This document shows, piece after piece, positions 6,476-15,041 of a stretch of DNA of 33,862 nucleotides. Both the position numbers and the translations under genes were made by a program. The first letter of the stretch is position 1. Every line of letters starts with the position of its first letter. The stretch comes from an uncultured Actinomycetes bacterium. Lineage in GTDB: Bacteria; Actinomycetota; Actinomycetes; Nanopelagicales; Nanopelagicaceae. The notes under the pieces were generated by a model, which was not told the origin of the DNA, did not search any database, and saw only the letters and a program-made list of their open reading frames with translations. The DNA lies in NCBI GenBank assembly GCA_903836945.1, contig CAILSO010000026.1, positions 1 through 33,862 of the forward strand. Reading direction: 5' to 3'.

Positions 6476-7255
6476 ATGAGATTCACCCGTAATGCTAAAA
6501 AGGGAGTCCTTGGCGCACTATTTTCAGTGCCACTAGTCGCTTCACTTACCTCTTGTTCGACTTCAAATATCTCCGGAATGGGTTTTCCAAAGGGCGCCTC
6601 AAGTGTCAACGACACTTCACTTCCACTATGGCAATGGGCATGGATTACAGCTGGTGTTGTTGGTGTCTTCACTGCAATCTTAATTATGTACCCAGCATTT
6701 CGTCACCGTCGCAAGAACGATGAATTCCCAAAGCAGACCCAATACAACATTCCAGTTGAAATCCTTTACACCTTAATCCCATTTATCATCGTCGCAGTTC
6801 TCTTCTACTTCACAGCAAAAGATGAAAGCAAGATAACTAAGGTAACTCCAAATAATTCAGCGACCGCAGTCCACAATATTGAGGTAAATGCGATTCAGTG
6901 GTCCTGGCAGTTTAAGTATGACGACATTGCAAACTCGCCGACAATAACCGGTACTCCAGCCCAACCACCGGTACTCGTCGTTCCTCAAGGGGAGGCCGTT
7001 AAGTACACCTTGACCGCGTCAGATGTCGTGCATGGATTCTGGATTCCAGCTTTCATGATTCAGATGCAGGCCTTGCCACATGTAACCAACCATCTAGAGT
7101 TCACCGCTAACAAGATTGGCGAATACCCAGGTCGTTGCAACATTCTTTGCGGCCGCAACCACTCTGAGATGCTCTTCAAGGTCAAAGTTGTTTCACCTGC
7201 AGATTACAAAACCTATCTAGCTACTCTTTCCGGCTCAGCTAAGAAAGCGGCATAA
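6476..7255 (+). CDS. ctaC: Cytochrome c oxidase subunit II (aa3 type)
   Basis: Takes electrons from the c-type haems of QcrC into the CuA centre of the aa3 oxidase at the outer membrane face. It has 259 residues: lipoprotein signal with lipobox LTSC (C27), two membrane helices (about 53-74 and 94-113), then the CuA cupredoxin domain. CuA ligands are visible as H186 (DVVHGFW), C221, C225, H229 and M232 in [14 protein letters not shown]. The usual C-x-E-x-C motif has Ile instead of Glu; that Glu ligates copper through its backbone, so CuA can still form. It leads ctaC-ctaD-ctaF with 2-3 nt gaps. Confidence 0.96.
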   Translation: MRFTRNAKKGVLGALFSVPLVASLTSCSTSNISGMGFPKGASSVNDTSLPLWQWAWITAGVVGVFTAILIMYPAFRHRRKNDEFPKQTQYNIPVEILYTLIPFIIVAVLFYFTAKDESKITKVTPNNSATAVHNIEVNAIQWSWQFKYDDIANSPTITGTPAQPPVLVVPQGEAVKYTLTASDVVHGFWIPAFMIQMQALPHVTNHLEFTANKIGEYPGRCNILCGRNHSEMLFKVKVVSPADYKTYLATLSGSAKKAA

Positions 7256-7257
7256 CA

Positions 7258-8931
7258 ATGACAACATATGCAGAACGCACCATTACTCCAGAAGCAATCA
7301 AGGTTGCGACTAGTCGTGGTGTGGCAAAGCCGAGTAAAGGCCGCCTCTTTGTTAAATGGATAACCTCAACCGATCATAAGACGATCGGTTATATGTATCT
7401 GATTACCGCTTTTGCCTGGTTTTTAATTGGTGGATTCTTAGCGCTTTTGCTTCGCGCAGAATTAGCCCGCCCTGGTCTGCAATTCTTTAGCACCGAGCAA
7501 TACAACCAAATATTTACAATGCACGGAACAATCATGCTGTTGATGTTTGCGACTCCACTCTTTGTTGGTTTTGCAAATGTGATCATGCCGCTGCAAATTG
7601 GCGCAGCCGATGTGGCCTTCCCGCGGCTAAATATGCTTTCATATTGGCTATACCTATTTGGCGGATCGATGGCTTTCGCCGGCTTCTTAAGCCCAGGTGG
7701 CGCAGCTTCATTCGGTTGGACCGCTTATGCACCTCTTGCTAATTCACAATACTCACCTGGAATCGGTGGCGATCTCTGGGTTATTGGTTTGGCTATCGGC
7801 GGTATCGGAACCATTCTCGGTGGCGTAAATTTCATTACAACTATTTTCACAATGCGCGCTCCAGGTATGACGATGTTTCGGATGTCGATCTTCTCCTGGA
7901 ATGTATTGCTAACTTCAATTCTTGTTTTATTAGCCTTCCCACCTCTAGCTGCAGCTTTCTTAGGATTGGAATCTGATCGCCTATTTGGATCACATATTTT
8001 TGATCCATCAAATGGTGGCGCCATGTTGTGGCAGCACTTGTTCTGGTTCTTTGGACACCCAGAGGTTTATATCTTGGCTCTGCCATTCTTTGGAATTGCT
8101 ACTGAAATACTTCCAGTCTTCAGCCGTAAGCCAATCTTTGGTTACAAGGGCTTAATCGCTGCAACGATTGCAATCTCAGCTCTCTCGGTTTCAGTGTGGG
8201 CGCACCACATGTTCGCCAGCGGACAAGTACTGCTTCCATTCTTCTCATTTATGACCTTCTTAATTGGCGTTCCAACCGGCGTTAAGTTCTTTAACTGGAT
8301 TGGCACCATGTGGCGGGGCAGTGTTTCATTTGAAACCCCAATGCTTTGGGTTATGGGCTTTCTAATCACCTTCTTATTCGGTGGCCTAACTGGAATCATC
8401 TTGGCTTCACCGCCACTTGATTTTGCAGTTTCTGCTTCTTACTTCGTTGTCGCTCACTTCCATTACGTACTCTTTGGAACTGTGGTCTTTGCCATGTTCG
8501 CCGGATTCTATTTCTGGTGGCCAAAGATGACTGGCCATATGTTAAACGAGCGTCTTGGAAAGATTCACTTCTGGACCTTGTTCTTCGGCTTCCACTTAAC
8601 TTTCTTGGTCCAGCACTGGCTCGGCATTAAGGGCTTCCCACGTCGGTATGCCGATTACTTGGCATCAGATGGATTTACTAATTTAAATACCATCTCAACT
8701 ATTGGATCAGGACTACTTGCGCTCTCGATGATTCCATTCTTTATAAATGTTTGGATCTCTCGTAAGTCACCAAAGGTCACAGTTGATGATCCTTGGGGAT
8801 ATGGCGCCTCACTTGAATGGGCAACCTCATGCCCACCACCTCGTCACAACTTCACATCAATGCCACGCATTCGCTCAGAGCGTCCGGCATTTGATCTTCA
8901 TTACCCACACATCAAGACCGAGGGGCACTAA
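7258..8931 (+). CDS. ctaD: Cytochrome c oxidase subunit I (haem-copper oxidase, A-type)
   Basis: Catalytic subunit that reduces O2 to water and pumps protons. It has 557 residues and twelve expected helices. Haem a ligand H89 (FTMHGTIML) and H402; CuB ligands H267, H316 and H317 (GHPEVYI, WAHHMF); haem a3 ligand H400 ([11 protein letters not shown]). The cross-linked Tyr271 and the D-channel Glu269 are both in HPEVYI, which marks the A1 subgroup; D118 in [11 protein letters not shown] would open the D channel. The start follows the ctaC stop by 2 nt and ctaF follows by 3 nt, so this is one operon. Confidence 0.98.
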   Translation: MTTYAERTITPEAIKVATSRGVAKPSKGRLFVKWITSTDHKTIGYMYLITAFAWFLIGGFLALLLRAELARPGLQFFSTEQYNQIFTMHGTIMLLMFATPLFVGFANVIMPLQIGAADVAFPRLNMLSYWLYLFGGSMAFAGFLSPGGAASFGWTAYAPLANSQYSPGIGGDLWVIGLAIGGIGTILGGVNFITTIFTMRAPGMTMFRMSIFSWNVLLTSILVLLAFPPLAAAFLGLESDRLFGSHIFDPSNGGAMLWQHLFWFFGHPEVYILALPFFGIATEILPVFSRKPIFGYKGLIAATIAISALSVSVWAHHMFASGQVLLPFFSFMTFLIGVPTGVKFFNWIGTMWRGSVSFETPMLWVMGFLITFLFGGLTGIILASPPLDFAVSASYFVVAHFHYVLFGTVVFAMFAGFYFWWPKMTGHMLNERLGKIHFWTLFFGFHLTFLVQHWLGIKGFPRRYADYLASDGFTNLNTISTIGSGLLALSMIPFFINVWISRKSPKVTVDDPWGYGASLEWATSCPPPRHNFTSMPRIRSERPAFDLHYPHIKTEGH

Positions 8932-8934
8932 TAC

Positions 8935-9333
8935 ATGAAGGCTGGTTATCGTTTATTTGCAGGCCTAGCTGCCTTTTACTTTCTTATGACCGTTATTTAT
9001 TGGCAAGTAGGCGGTGAAGCTGTTGGAATTACCGCAATCCTTTTATCTGGTGGCTTAGCTGCTCTAATTGGTTTTTATATCTGGTTCACCAGCAAGCGTC
9101 TTGGGGGATTGCCCGAAGATAATCAACAAGGTGAAATTGCTGATGCAGCCGGCGAACTTGGCTTCTACTCACCACATTCATGGTGGCCACTTCCAGTAGC
9201 GCTATCAATGTGCGCCGCAGGTCTTGGTCTACTTATTGGTTGGTGGCTTACCTTGATCGCGGTCGGTTCCTTAGTTGTGAGCATTCTTGGCTTCGTACTT
9301 GAGTACGAAAAGCCTTCGACCAACGCTCACTAA
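8935..9333 (+). CDS. ctaF: Cytochrome c oxidase subunit IV, actinobacterial type
   Basis: Small accessory subunit of the actinobacterial aa3 oxidase. It has 132 residues and four hydrophobic helices in two pairs (about 5-25, 30-50, then after a soluble stretch 80-97 and 98-120). The middle contains the family-typical segment GELGFYSPHSWWPLPVAL. Position immediately after ctaD matches the order in mycobacteria and corynebacteria. It ends 12 bp before the converging secreted-protein gene. Confidence 0.93.
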   Translation: MKAGYRLFAGLAAFYFLMTVIYWQVGGEAVGITAILLSGGLAALIGFYIWFTSKRLGGLPEDNQQGEIADAAGELGFYSPHSWWPLPVALSMCAAGLGLLIGWWLTLIAVGSLVVSILGFVLEYEKPSTNAH

Positions 9334-9345
9334 TTTCCTTATCTC

Positions 9346-9891
9346 TTAGTAACTTCCAACCCGCTTCAGACCTGAAGCGAATGTGATCAATTGTTTCAAT
9401 GTGAATCCGCCTTGGGTGCCGACTCGGATAAAGGTGGGCCGCAAGCTCTTTGAGATGTATTTGGCAGCTGGCGTAGTGAAAGTAATTTCGCCACCAAACT
9501 TTGTAAATTGTGCCGCCGTACATTTTGAGGTGGGGCAGTAAATTCCCACTTTTGCTACGACTCCATTTATCTTGGTATTGGGTAATGCAAGTGGGTTATC
9601 TAAACCGGTGCAATTAAATTGGGCAGATGTCTCAACCAAGGCTATGCCTTGATCCATTCCACCAAATCCGGCCAATAAATACTCTTCTTGCTTTGGAAAT
9701 ATTCGACAGGGACGAACTTCGAAATTTAAGGCAGGCAGACCTAAGGTTGTTGTCGGTTGGTAGATGCCATAAGTAACTCCGGTTTGTAGATCTTGATACT
9801 TATTTCCACTTCCCATCGCGTGCGCAGGTATGGCAGTTAGCGATCCAGTGATTGCAATTGTTGCAACCAACAAGGAGAAAGGTTTCTTCAT
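9346..9891 (-). CDS. Secreted protein of unknown function with four cysteines
   Basis: I do not recognise this 181-residue protein. It has a clear Sec signal peptide (MKKPFSLLVATIAITGSL, cleavage after PAHA, about residue 25) and no lipobox or further membrane helix, so it is likely released or cell-wall associated. The mature part is beta-rich and Gly/Thr-rich, with four cysteines (RPCRIFP, FNCTGL, YCPTSKC) that could make two disulfides. It lies 1 nt downstream of the GNAT stop, so the two are co-transcribed. An ATG at 9906 gives five extra residues; 9891 gives the more usual signal peptide. Its site between the two halves of the respiratory gene cluster may be chance. Confidence 0.8.
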   Translation of the reverse strand: MKKPFSLLVATIAITGSLTAIPAHAMGSGNKYQDLQTGVTYGIYQPTTTLGLPALNFEVRPCRIFPKQEEYLLAGFGGMDQGIALVETSAQFNCTGLDNPLALPNTKINGVVAKVGIYCPTSKCTAAQFTKFGGEITFTTPAAKYISKSLRPTFIRVGTQGGFTLKQLITFASGLKRVGSY

Positions 9892-9892
9892 A

Positions 9893-10384
9893 TTAATTCT
9901 TCGCAATTTTTAGATTTGCGAGATTTGTTAGTGCATCCCGACTTACACGCATCACGGTCCACTCATCCATCAATTGCGCACCCAGTGATTTATAGAACTC
10001 GATTGATGGGGTATTCCAATCCAAGACCCACCATTGGAAGCGGTGATAGCCACGTTCAATACATATCTTTGCTAGGTGAACTAGCGCCGCTTTGCCAAAG
10101 CCCTGACCCCGATACTCTGGTTTAACAAATAAGTCTTCGAGATAGATTCCGTGAGTGCCCGACCAGGTGCTGTAGTTCAAGAACCAGACGGCAAAACCTA
10201 CGATTGAACCCTCATCGTCTTCTATTAAGTCGCAGAAGACTGCTGGATTTTCGCAGAAGAAGGCCTTATCAACTTGTTCGAGCGACGCACGAGCTTGATC
10301 TTCAGCCTTCTCGTAGATCGCAAGTTCGCGAATTAGATCGAGTATTACCTGACCTTCATTAGGGAGTGCCTTTCGGATGCGCAT
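9893..10384 (-). CDS. GNAT N-acetyltransferase, diamine/spermidine acetyltransferase-like
   Basis: Acetyl-CoA-dependent acetyltransferase of 163 residues. The N-terminal segment IRELAIYEK and the core TWSGTHGIYLEDLFVKPEYR, followed by GQGFGKAALVHL (the acetyl-CoA pyrophosphate loop R/Q-x-x-G-x-G/A), resemble the SSAT subfamily. The C-terminal WVLDWNTPSIEFYKSLGA is also typical of that group. Polyamines, thialysine or related amines are possible substrates, but this cannot be settled from sequence. It is the first gene of a pair with the secreted protein. A TACGAT box 6 nt before the ATG supports the start. Confidence 0.9.
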   Translation of the reverse strand: MRIRKALPNEGQVILDLIRELAIYEKAEDQARASLEQVDKAFFCENPAVFCDLIEDDEGSIVGFAVWFLNYSTWSGTHGIYLEDLFVKPEYRGQGFGKAALVHLAKICIERGYHRFQWWVLDWNTPSIEFYKSLGAQLMDEWTVMRVSRDALTNLANLKIAKN

Positions 10385-10390
10385 TCCCTA

Positions 10391-10396
10391 ATCGTA
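10391..10396 (-). promoter_or_regulatory. -10 box TACGAT for the GNAT gene
   Basis: TACGAT ends 6 nt before the ATG at 10384. The box lies at the edge of a short GTTAG-rich repeat. Confidence 0.5.
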
Positions 10397-10421
10397 GTTA
10401 GATAATGGTAGTTAGTTAATG
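10394..10421. repeat. Two-copy 14-bp direct repeat (GTAGTTAGATAATG / GTAGTTAGTTAATG)
   Basis: Two adjacent 14-mers differing at one base, followed by a degenerate third (ATCGTTAGATG), fill the 48-bp gap between the GNAT start and the qcrB stop. Rich in TTA/TAG, it adds stop codons in several frames. A function is not evident. Confidence 0.6.
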
Positions 10422-10432
10422 ATCGTTAGATG

Positions 10433-12025
10433 TTAGTGGTGGCCACCTTCAAGGGCCTTAGCTTCACTTTCGCTAGGCGCAGGCACTTGTTCGGCATTTG
10501 CTTGACTCATGCGAGCACGAAGCTTGCCCTTTATGCCTTGTGGATTTCGAACACCAAGTGAATCGGTATTCGGGACTGCAAGCGGAAGGTTCTGCTCGTG
10601 TTGAGTAAGGGTGAACTTCTTCTCTGGTGATAGTTCCTCATGAACTTCGATGAATTCACCGTGAGGCAGCATTACTAAGCGACCAGTTTCACGGCCATGC
10701 AGAACGATCTCGCGATCGGCGCGTTGAAGTGAGAGACAGATTCGCTTTGTTGCTACGAAGACCAATGGTGGGATCACAAAGATACCGATGCGGGTGAACC
10801 ACATAATTCCATTGATTGTTAAGTGGAAGTGGGTGGCAATAATGTCGTTACCGCCATTGATAAGTACAACCAAGATGAATGCCAAAGACATTGCACCAAT
10901 CGCAGTGCGGTTAGGGGCATTGCGCGGTCGATCCAAGAGGTGATGCTCGCGCTTATCGCCCGTAATCCAAGCTTCGATAAATGGATATAGCGCCATGCCC
11001 GTAAATAAAATACCCGGAACAATTAGACCTGGAAGCAGAATATTCCAAGAGATCGTATGTCCAAAGGCATGCGTCTCAAGCGGTGGTGCCATGCGAACTA
11101 ATCCATCTAACCAGCCCATGTAAAAGTCTGGTTGTGAACCTGCTGAAATTTGTCCAGGTGTATATGGACCATAGAGCCATATTGGGTTGATTGATGCAAC
11201 TGCGCCAAGAAATGCGGTTACGCCAAATACGATGAAGAAGAATCCACCAGCCTTTGCCATGTAAACCGGCATTAATGGATATCCGACAACATTCTTCTCA
11301 GTGCGTCCGGGACCTGGATATTGGGTGTGCTTTTGATACCAGACCAACATTAAGTGGATGGTAATTAAAGCTAAGAAAATTCCAGGAAGTAGAAGTACGT
11401 GAACGGTGTAGATGCGAGGGATGAATACATGCCCTGGGAATTGGCCGCCGAATGCGAAGAAGGCAAGGTATGAACCAACAACTGGAATCGCTTGCAAGAT
11501 TGCTTCTGCGATTCTAATTCCCGTTCCAGAAAGAAGGTCATCTGGAAGTGAGTAGCCAAGGAAGCCTTCAACAATTCCAAGAGTTACAAGGCCAACACCA
11601 ATTAACCAGTTAGCTTCGCGAGGCTTGCGGAAAGCACCGGTGAAGAAGATTCGCATCAAGTGAGCGATCATCGCCGCCATAAAGATCAGTGCGGCCCAGT
11701 GGTGAATCTGGCGCATTAGTAGGCCACCACGCACATCAAATGAGATGTGAAGCGTCGAAGCGTATGAGGCCGACATGGTCACATGCGATAGCGGCGCGTA
11801 TGAACCGTTGTAAATAACTTCGCGTTGTGAAGGATCAAACCAGAATGTCAAAAATGTGCCAGAAAGTAGCAAGATAATAAATGAATACAGGCAGATTTCA
11901 CCGAGCATAAATGACCAGTGATCCGGGAAGACCTTGGTTAAGTTCTTCTTAAGCCACTTAGCTGCCCCGGTACGTTCATCGACGTAGTTGGCTACATTTC
12001 CTGCGATCTTCTCAGATTTTTTCAT
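10433..12025 (-). CDS. qcrB: Cytochrome bc1 complex cytochrome b subunit
   Basis: Membrane core of the menaquinol:cytochrome c oxidoreductase, carrying the two b haems and both quinone sites. It has 530 residues. Haem ligand pairs sit in QIHHWAALIFMAAMIAHLMR and VHVLLLPGIFLALITIHLML. GSQPDFYMGWLDG carries PDFY, the actinobacterial counterpart of the PEWY quinol-site motif. The hydrophilic C-terminal extension (about the last 90 residues, Glu/Ala/Pro-rich near the end) is usual in Actinobacteria. Its ATG overlaps the qcrA stop by 4 nt (ATGA). It is the last gene of ctaE-qcrC-qcrA-qcrB. Confidence 0.97.
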   Translation of the reverse strand: MKKSEKIAGNVANYVDERTGAAKWLKKNLTKVFPDHWSFMLGEICLYSFIILLLSGTFLTFWFDPSQREVIYNGSYAPLSHVTMSASYASTLHISFDVRGGLLMRQIHHWAALIFMAAMIAHLMRIFFTGAFRKPREANWLIGVGLVTLGIVEGFLGYSLPDDLLSGTGIRIAEAILQAIPVVGSYLAFFAFGGQFPGHVFIPRIYTVHVLLLPGIFLALITIHLMLVWYQKHTQYPGPGRTEKNVVGYPLMPVYMAKAGGFFFIVFGVTAFLGAVASINPIWLYGPYTPGQISAGSQPDFYMGWLDGLVRMAPPLETHAFGHTISWNILLPGLIVPGILFTGMALYPFIEAWITGDKREHHLLDRPRNAPNRTAIGAMSLAFILVVLINGGNDIIATHFHLTINGIMWFTRIGIFVIPPLVFVATKRICLSLQRADREIVLHGRETGRLVMLPHGEFIEVHEELSPEKKFTLTQHEQNLPLAVPNTDSLGVRNPQGIKGKLRARMSQANAEQVPAPSESEAKALEGGHH

Positions 12026-13014
12026 GATGAGCGCTCCCAGAAGCTAGGTCCTATAGGTTCGGTAAATCCTTGTGTTGCAACTAAGTAGCCTTGCGAATCA
12101 ACTGAGATTGCTAGTTGTGGAAGTGGGCGAGCGGCCGGTCCGAAGATAACTTTGGCAGCGCGCGTAACATCGAAGGTTGATTGGTGACATGGGCAGAGCA
12201 GGTGCTTGGTCTGTTGTTCGTATAGAGCAACGGCGCAACCCATGTGTGAGCAGATCTTTGAGAAGGCGATGATTCCATTATGTGTCCAGGAAAGACGCTT
12301 TGCATCTAAATTAAATTCGGTCGGGCGTAATCTGATCAACAAGACCGCATCCGTTCCGATATTTTCAAGAGTGCGTTCTGTTCCCTCTGGTAGTTCTGGA
12401 AGAACTTGCGCAACTGAACCAACTTCAAGATCTTCTGGGCGAATTGGCCGATTTCCTGGATCTGTAACTAGGCGAGTGCCTGACTTCCAAGAGGTTTCAT
12501 TTAAAGCTTTCTTTGGGAGTGGACCTAAGTCGCGAAGCATGACTAGGGGAGTTAGACCAATTAAACCAAGTGCTAAACCAAGTGAACGCTTGATGAGCGA
12601 ACGGCGACCAAGGCCGGCAGTTGCTGCACGTTCCTTGATTGTCTCGACAAATTCTTTGCGATCAATTTCTTCTGAACGAAACTCATGGCGTTCGGCAATA
12701 ACTTCAGTATCTGGCATAAGGCGTCTAGCCCACTGAACGGCGCCAAAGCCAATGAAAATTAGTGAGATTGTTAAACCAAGACCGAGGAAGAGTTGTGATG
12801 CTTCAACATCGCCAAGAATTGGGAGATAGACGAAGGTTCCTTGCTTGATAAAAATGTAAGAGGCGATCGTAAGAACTGTTCCAAGTGCAGAGATCAAAAA
12901 GAGAATTGCGACTTGCTGTTCGGCGCGCTTCTCGGCCATTGGATCTGAATCTGATTTACGGTGAATATGTTCTGGTAGGCCTGGATCAGAAAACTTTGAG
13001 ATTTCATTTGACAT
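12022..13014 (-). CDS. qcrA: Rieske iron-sulfur subunit of cytochrome bc1
   Basis: Transfers electrons from menaquinol to the dihaem cytochrome c. It has 330 residues: a cytoplasmic N-terminus, two membrane helices (about 34-56 and 74-95), and a third (about 145-162) preceded by twin arginines (GRRSLIKRS, R137-R138), matching the Tat-dependent last helix known for actinobacterial QcrA. The C-terminal Rieske fold has 2Fe-2S ligands C255 and H257 (CSHMGC) and C274 and H277 (CPCHQS), with C260 and C276 as the stabilising disulfide. It starts 6 nt after the qcrC stop. Confidence 0.97.
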   Translation of the reverse strand: MSNEISKFSDPGLPEHIHRKSDSDPMAEKRAEQQVAILFLISALGTVLTIASYIFIKQGTFVYLPILGDVEASQLFLGLGLTISLIFIGFGAVQWARRLMPDTEVIAERHEFRSEEIDRKEFVETIKERAATAGLGRRSLIKRSLGLALGLIGLTPLVMLRDLGPLPKKALNETSWKSGTRLVTDPGNRPIRPEDLEVGSVAQVLPELPEGTERTLENIGTDAVLLIRLRPTEFNLDAKRLSWTHNGIIAFSKICSHMGCAVALYEQQTKHLLCPCHQSTFDVTRAAKVIFGPAARPLPQLAISVDSQGYLVATQGFTEPIGPSFWERSS

Positions 13015-13020
13015 GGTTAA

Positions 13021-13827
13021 TTATCTCGCCTTCGATGCTAGCCATACTGCGATTCCGATTAACAAGCCAAGACCTAAGGTCCAGACTAATAACCCTTCAG
13101 TTACCGGACCGACACGACCAAGTGAGGCACCACCAAGAGCTGGTTCACTTTGTGCGGCCTTAATGTATTTAATAATGGAAAGCTTTTCCGCTGGAGTAAT
13201 TGTTTTATCGGTGAACTTTGGCATTGATTGTGGACCAGTAATCATCGCCTCATAAATATATTTAGCTTCAACACCCATCAGAGTTGGGGCATATTTTCCT
13301 TGAGTGAGTGCACCACCTTGCGCCGCGAAGTTGTGGCACATAGCGCAGTTGGTGCGAAATAGTTCGCCACCTTTTGCGGTATTGCCATCGCGTTCCCAAG
13401 TTAGTTGTGCATCGTTTACTGAATCTGGACCGGGTGCAAGTGAGGCAACATATGCTGCAAGAGCTGCAGTTTGTTCGGCGTTATAGACCGGCTTCTTACG
13501 CATTGCTTGTTGGCTCATATCTGCCATCGGCATACGTCCGGTTCCAACTTGGAAATCAACAGCTGCGGCGCCAACTCCAACAAGGGCTGGAGCGATAGAT
13601 GAACCTTCAGCATTTAATCCGTGGCAAGAAGAACATCCTCTAGCAAAAATTTGTTTACCTTCATCAATCATCGTGGATTGCGCCGTTGCTTCCATCTTGG
13701 AAGTAGAAGGCAACGCACTTGCGATCGAGAAGGTTGTACCTATGGAAAGCAGAGCAATGATCATTAAGGCTGGCGCCGCCAACTTGTGTCGGCGATAGCT
13801 AGAGAGTCTGCCGAGGGATAATTTCAT
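13021..13827 (-). CDS. qcrC: Dihaem cytochrome c subunit of cytochrome bc1
   Basis: Bridges the Rieske centre and the CuA site of CtaC, replacing a soluble cytochrome c in the actinobacterial supercomplex. It has 268 residues: an N-terminal membrane helix (about 16-38), a first c-type domain with CSSCH (C65, C68, H69), a second with CAMCH (C161, C164, H165), and a C-terminal helix (about 243-264). Candidate axial methionines include MPMADM and SMPKF. It starts 13 nt after ctaE, with a weak AGG eight bases before the ATG. Confidence 0.97.
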   Translation of the reverse strand: MKLSLGRLSSYRRHKLAAPALMIIALLSIGTTFSIASALPSTSKMEATAQSTMIDEGKQIFARGCSSCHGLNAEGSSIAPALVGVGAAAVDFQVGTGRMPMADMSQQAMRKKPVYNAEQTAALAAYVASLAPGPDSVNDAQLTWERDGNTAKGGELFRTNCAMCHNFAAQGGALTQGKYAPTLMGVEAKYIYEAMITGPQSMPKFTDKTITPAEKLSIIKYIKAAQSEPALGGASLGRVGPVTEGLLVWTLGLGLLIGIAVWLASKAR

Positions 13828-13840
13828 ATCTCGTACCTAT

Positions 13841-14473
13841 CTATTTGATCAGATAGATCGCAGAGAAGAGCGCGATCCATACGATATCGACGAAGTGCCA
13901 GTAATAAGAGACCACAATTGCTGTAGTTGCTTGGTTGTGGCCAAATTTTTGAGCTTTGAAAACTCGGATCATCACAATCAAGAAGGCGATAAGTCCGCCG
14001 GTTACGTGCAAACCGTGGAAGCCGGTAGTTATGTAAAAGACTGAGCCATATGCACGTGAAGAGAGTGAAAGTCCATCGCGAACCAGATTTGCATATTCAT
14101 AAACTTGACCACCGATAAAGAATGCGCCCATTAAGAAAGTTAAGGCAAACCATTCACGCATTCCCCATTTGCTGATTTTAAAGATTGATGCAGAACGACG
14201 TGCTTGGAAACGTTCCGCAGCAAAGACGCCGAATTGGCAGGTAACTGAGGAGAGCACCAAAACCGTTGTGTTGATCGTCGCAAATTTAACGTTAAGCATT
14301 CCAGTTGATTCGGCCCAAACTTTTGGGCCCTGTACTGCGCGAGTGGTGAAGTACATCGCGAACAATGCCGCGAAGAACATCAACTCACTAGAAAGCCAAA
14401 CGATGGTGCCGACAGCGACCATATTTGGACGATTGGTTCTGACGGGATAGGCGGTATTTGCGGTTGCGCTCAT
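13841..14473 (-). CDS. ctaE: Cytochrome c oxidase subunit III
   Basis: Core subunit III of the aa3 oxidase. It has 210 residues and five hydrophobic helices, fewer than the seven-helix mitochondrial form and usual for Actinobacteria. Family landmarks are [17 protein letters not shown] near the N-terminus, [15 protein letters not shown] in the middle, and [18 protein letters not shown] at the C-terminus. I start it at the ATG at 14473, not an in-frame start at 14503, because an AATAAT box lies 7 nt upstream and the protein then begins as other CtaE proteins do. It leads the qcr operon. Confidence 0.96.
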   Translation of the reverse strand: MSATANTAYPVRTNRPNMVAVGTIVWLSSELMFFAALFAMYFTTRAVQGPKVWAESTGMLNVKFATINTTVLVLSSVTCQFGVFAAERFQARRSASIFKISKWGMREWFALTFLMGAFFIGGQVYEYANLVRDGLSLSSRAYGSVFYITTGFHGLHVTGGLIAFLIVMIRVFKAQKFGHNQATTAIVVSYYWHFVDIVWIALFSAIYLIK

Positions 14474-14480
14474 GCGGGTG

Positions 14481-14486
14481 ATTATT
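14481..14486 (-). promoter_or_regulatory. -10 box AATAAT for the ctaE-qcrCAB operon
   Basis: AATAAT matches TATAAT in five of six positions and ends 7 nt before the ctaE ATG, suggesting a leaderless operon mRNA. No good -35 element is visible. Confidence 0.55.
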
Positions 14487-14578
14487 CCCGATTTCCGCCC
14501 CAAAGCAGATCCCAGACGGCCTTGCGGGCGCTCCTCTTTGGGTGAATCTGATCACGCGTAAAACCAGGCCCGGTTGGC

Positions 14579-14584
14579 TAGACT
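14579..14584 (+). promoter_or_regulatory. -10 box TAGACT for the receiver-like gene and trpD
   Basis: TAGACT ends 7 nt before the ATG at 14592, which supports that start over an in-frame one at 14574 lying upstream of the box. Confidence 0.55.
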
Positions 14585-14591
14585 TTCGCCC

Positions 14592-15038
14592 ATGAGCCAA
14601 ACGAATCAAGGCCGAAATTTAACCATCGCGGTTTATTCAGATGACCAGACCGTACGCGCTAGCGTCATCTCCGCACTTGGTCGCCGGGTCTCAAAAGAGT
14701 TACCCGAACACGAGGTCATCGAATTTGCGACGGGGCCGGCCCTGCGCCTTTTTGTTGATGAGAAGCGCAACGTCGATCTATTTATTCTCGACGGGGAAGC
14801 TGTGCCTGAGGGTGGCTTGGGAATTGCCCGTCAATTGAAAGATGAAATTTTTAACTGCCCGCCAGTGCTTGCAATAACGGGTCGAGTTCAAGATAACTGG
14901 TTGGCATCATGGTCTAGATCTGATGATGTTGTCATGCACCCAATTGATCCATTCACACTGGCGGCGAAAGTTAGCGATCTTCTTGCAACACGGGTTGGCT
15001 TACATACTGAATTAAATAAAAGCAACGCGACTGCTTAA
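14592..15038 (+). CDS. Atypical response-regulator receiver-like protein
   Basis: A 148-residue protein with a CheY-like alternation of strands and helices and no output domain. The first strand IAVYSDD provides the acidic pair, VDLFILDGEAVPEGG carries the likely phospho-acceptor Asp, and VLAITG gives the conserved Thr. The last strand, normally K-P-F, reads VMHPIDPFTLAAKV, so the signalling Lys is replaced by His. It may be a pseudo-receiver or signal through contacts only. It lies 3 nt before trpD, so it is co-transcribed; a link to tryptophan synthesis is not shown. The divergent neighbour is ctaE. Confidence 0.75.
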   Translation: MSQTNQGRNLTIAVYSDDQTVRASVISALGRRVSKELPEHEVIEFATGPALRLFVDEKRNVDLFILDGEAVPEGGLGIARQLKDEIFNCPPVLAITGRVQDNWLASWSRSDDVVMHPIDPFTLAAKVSDLLATRVGLHTELNKSNATA

Positions 15039-15041
15039 TCA

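Noticed and set aside
12206-12736. A 176-codon open frame on the plus strand antisense to qcrA
   Set aside because: It lies wholly inside the Rieske gene, has a basic low-complexity translation with no family signal, and qcrA motifs are unambiguous.
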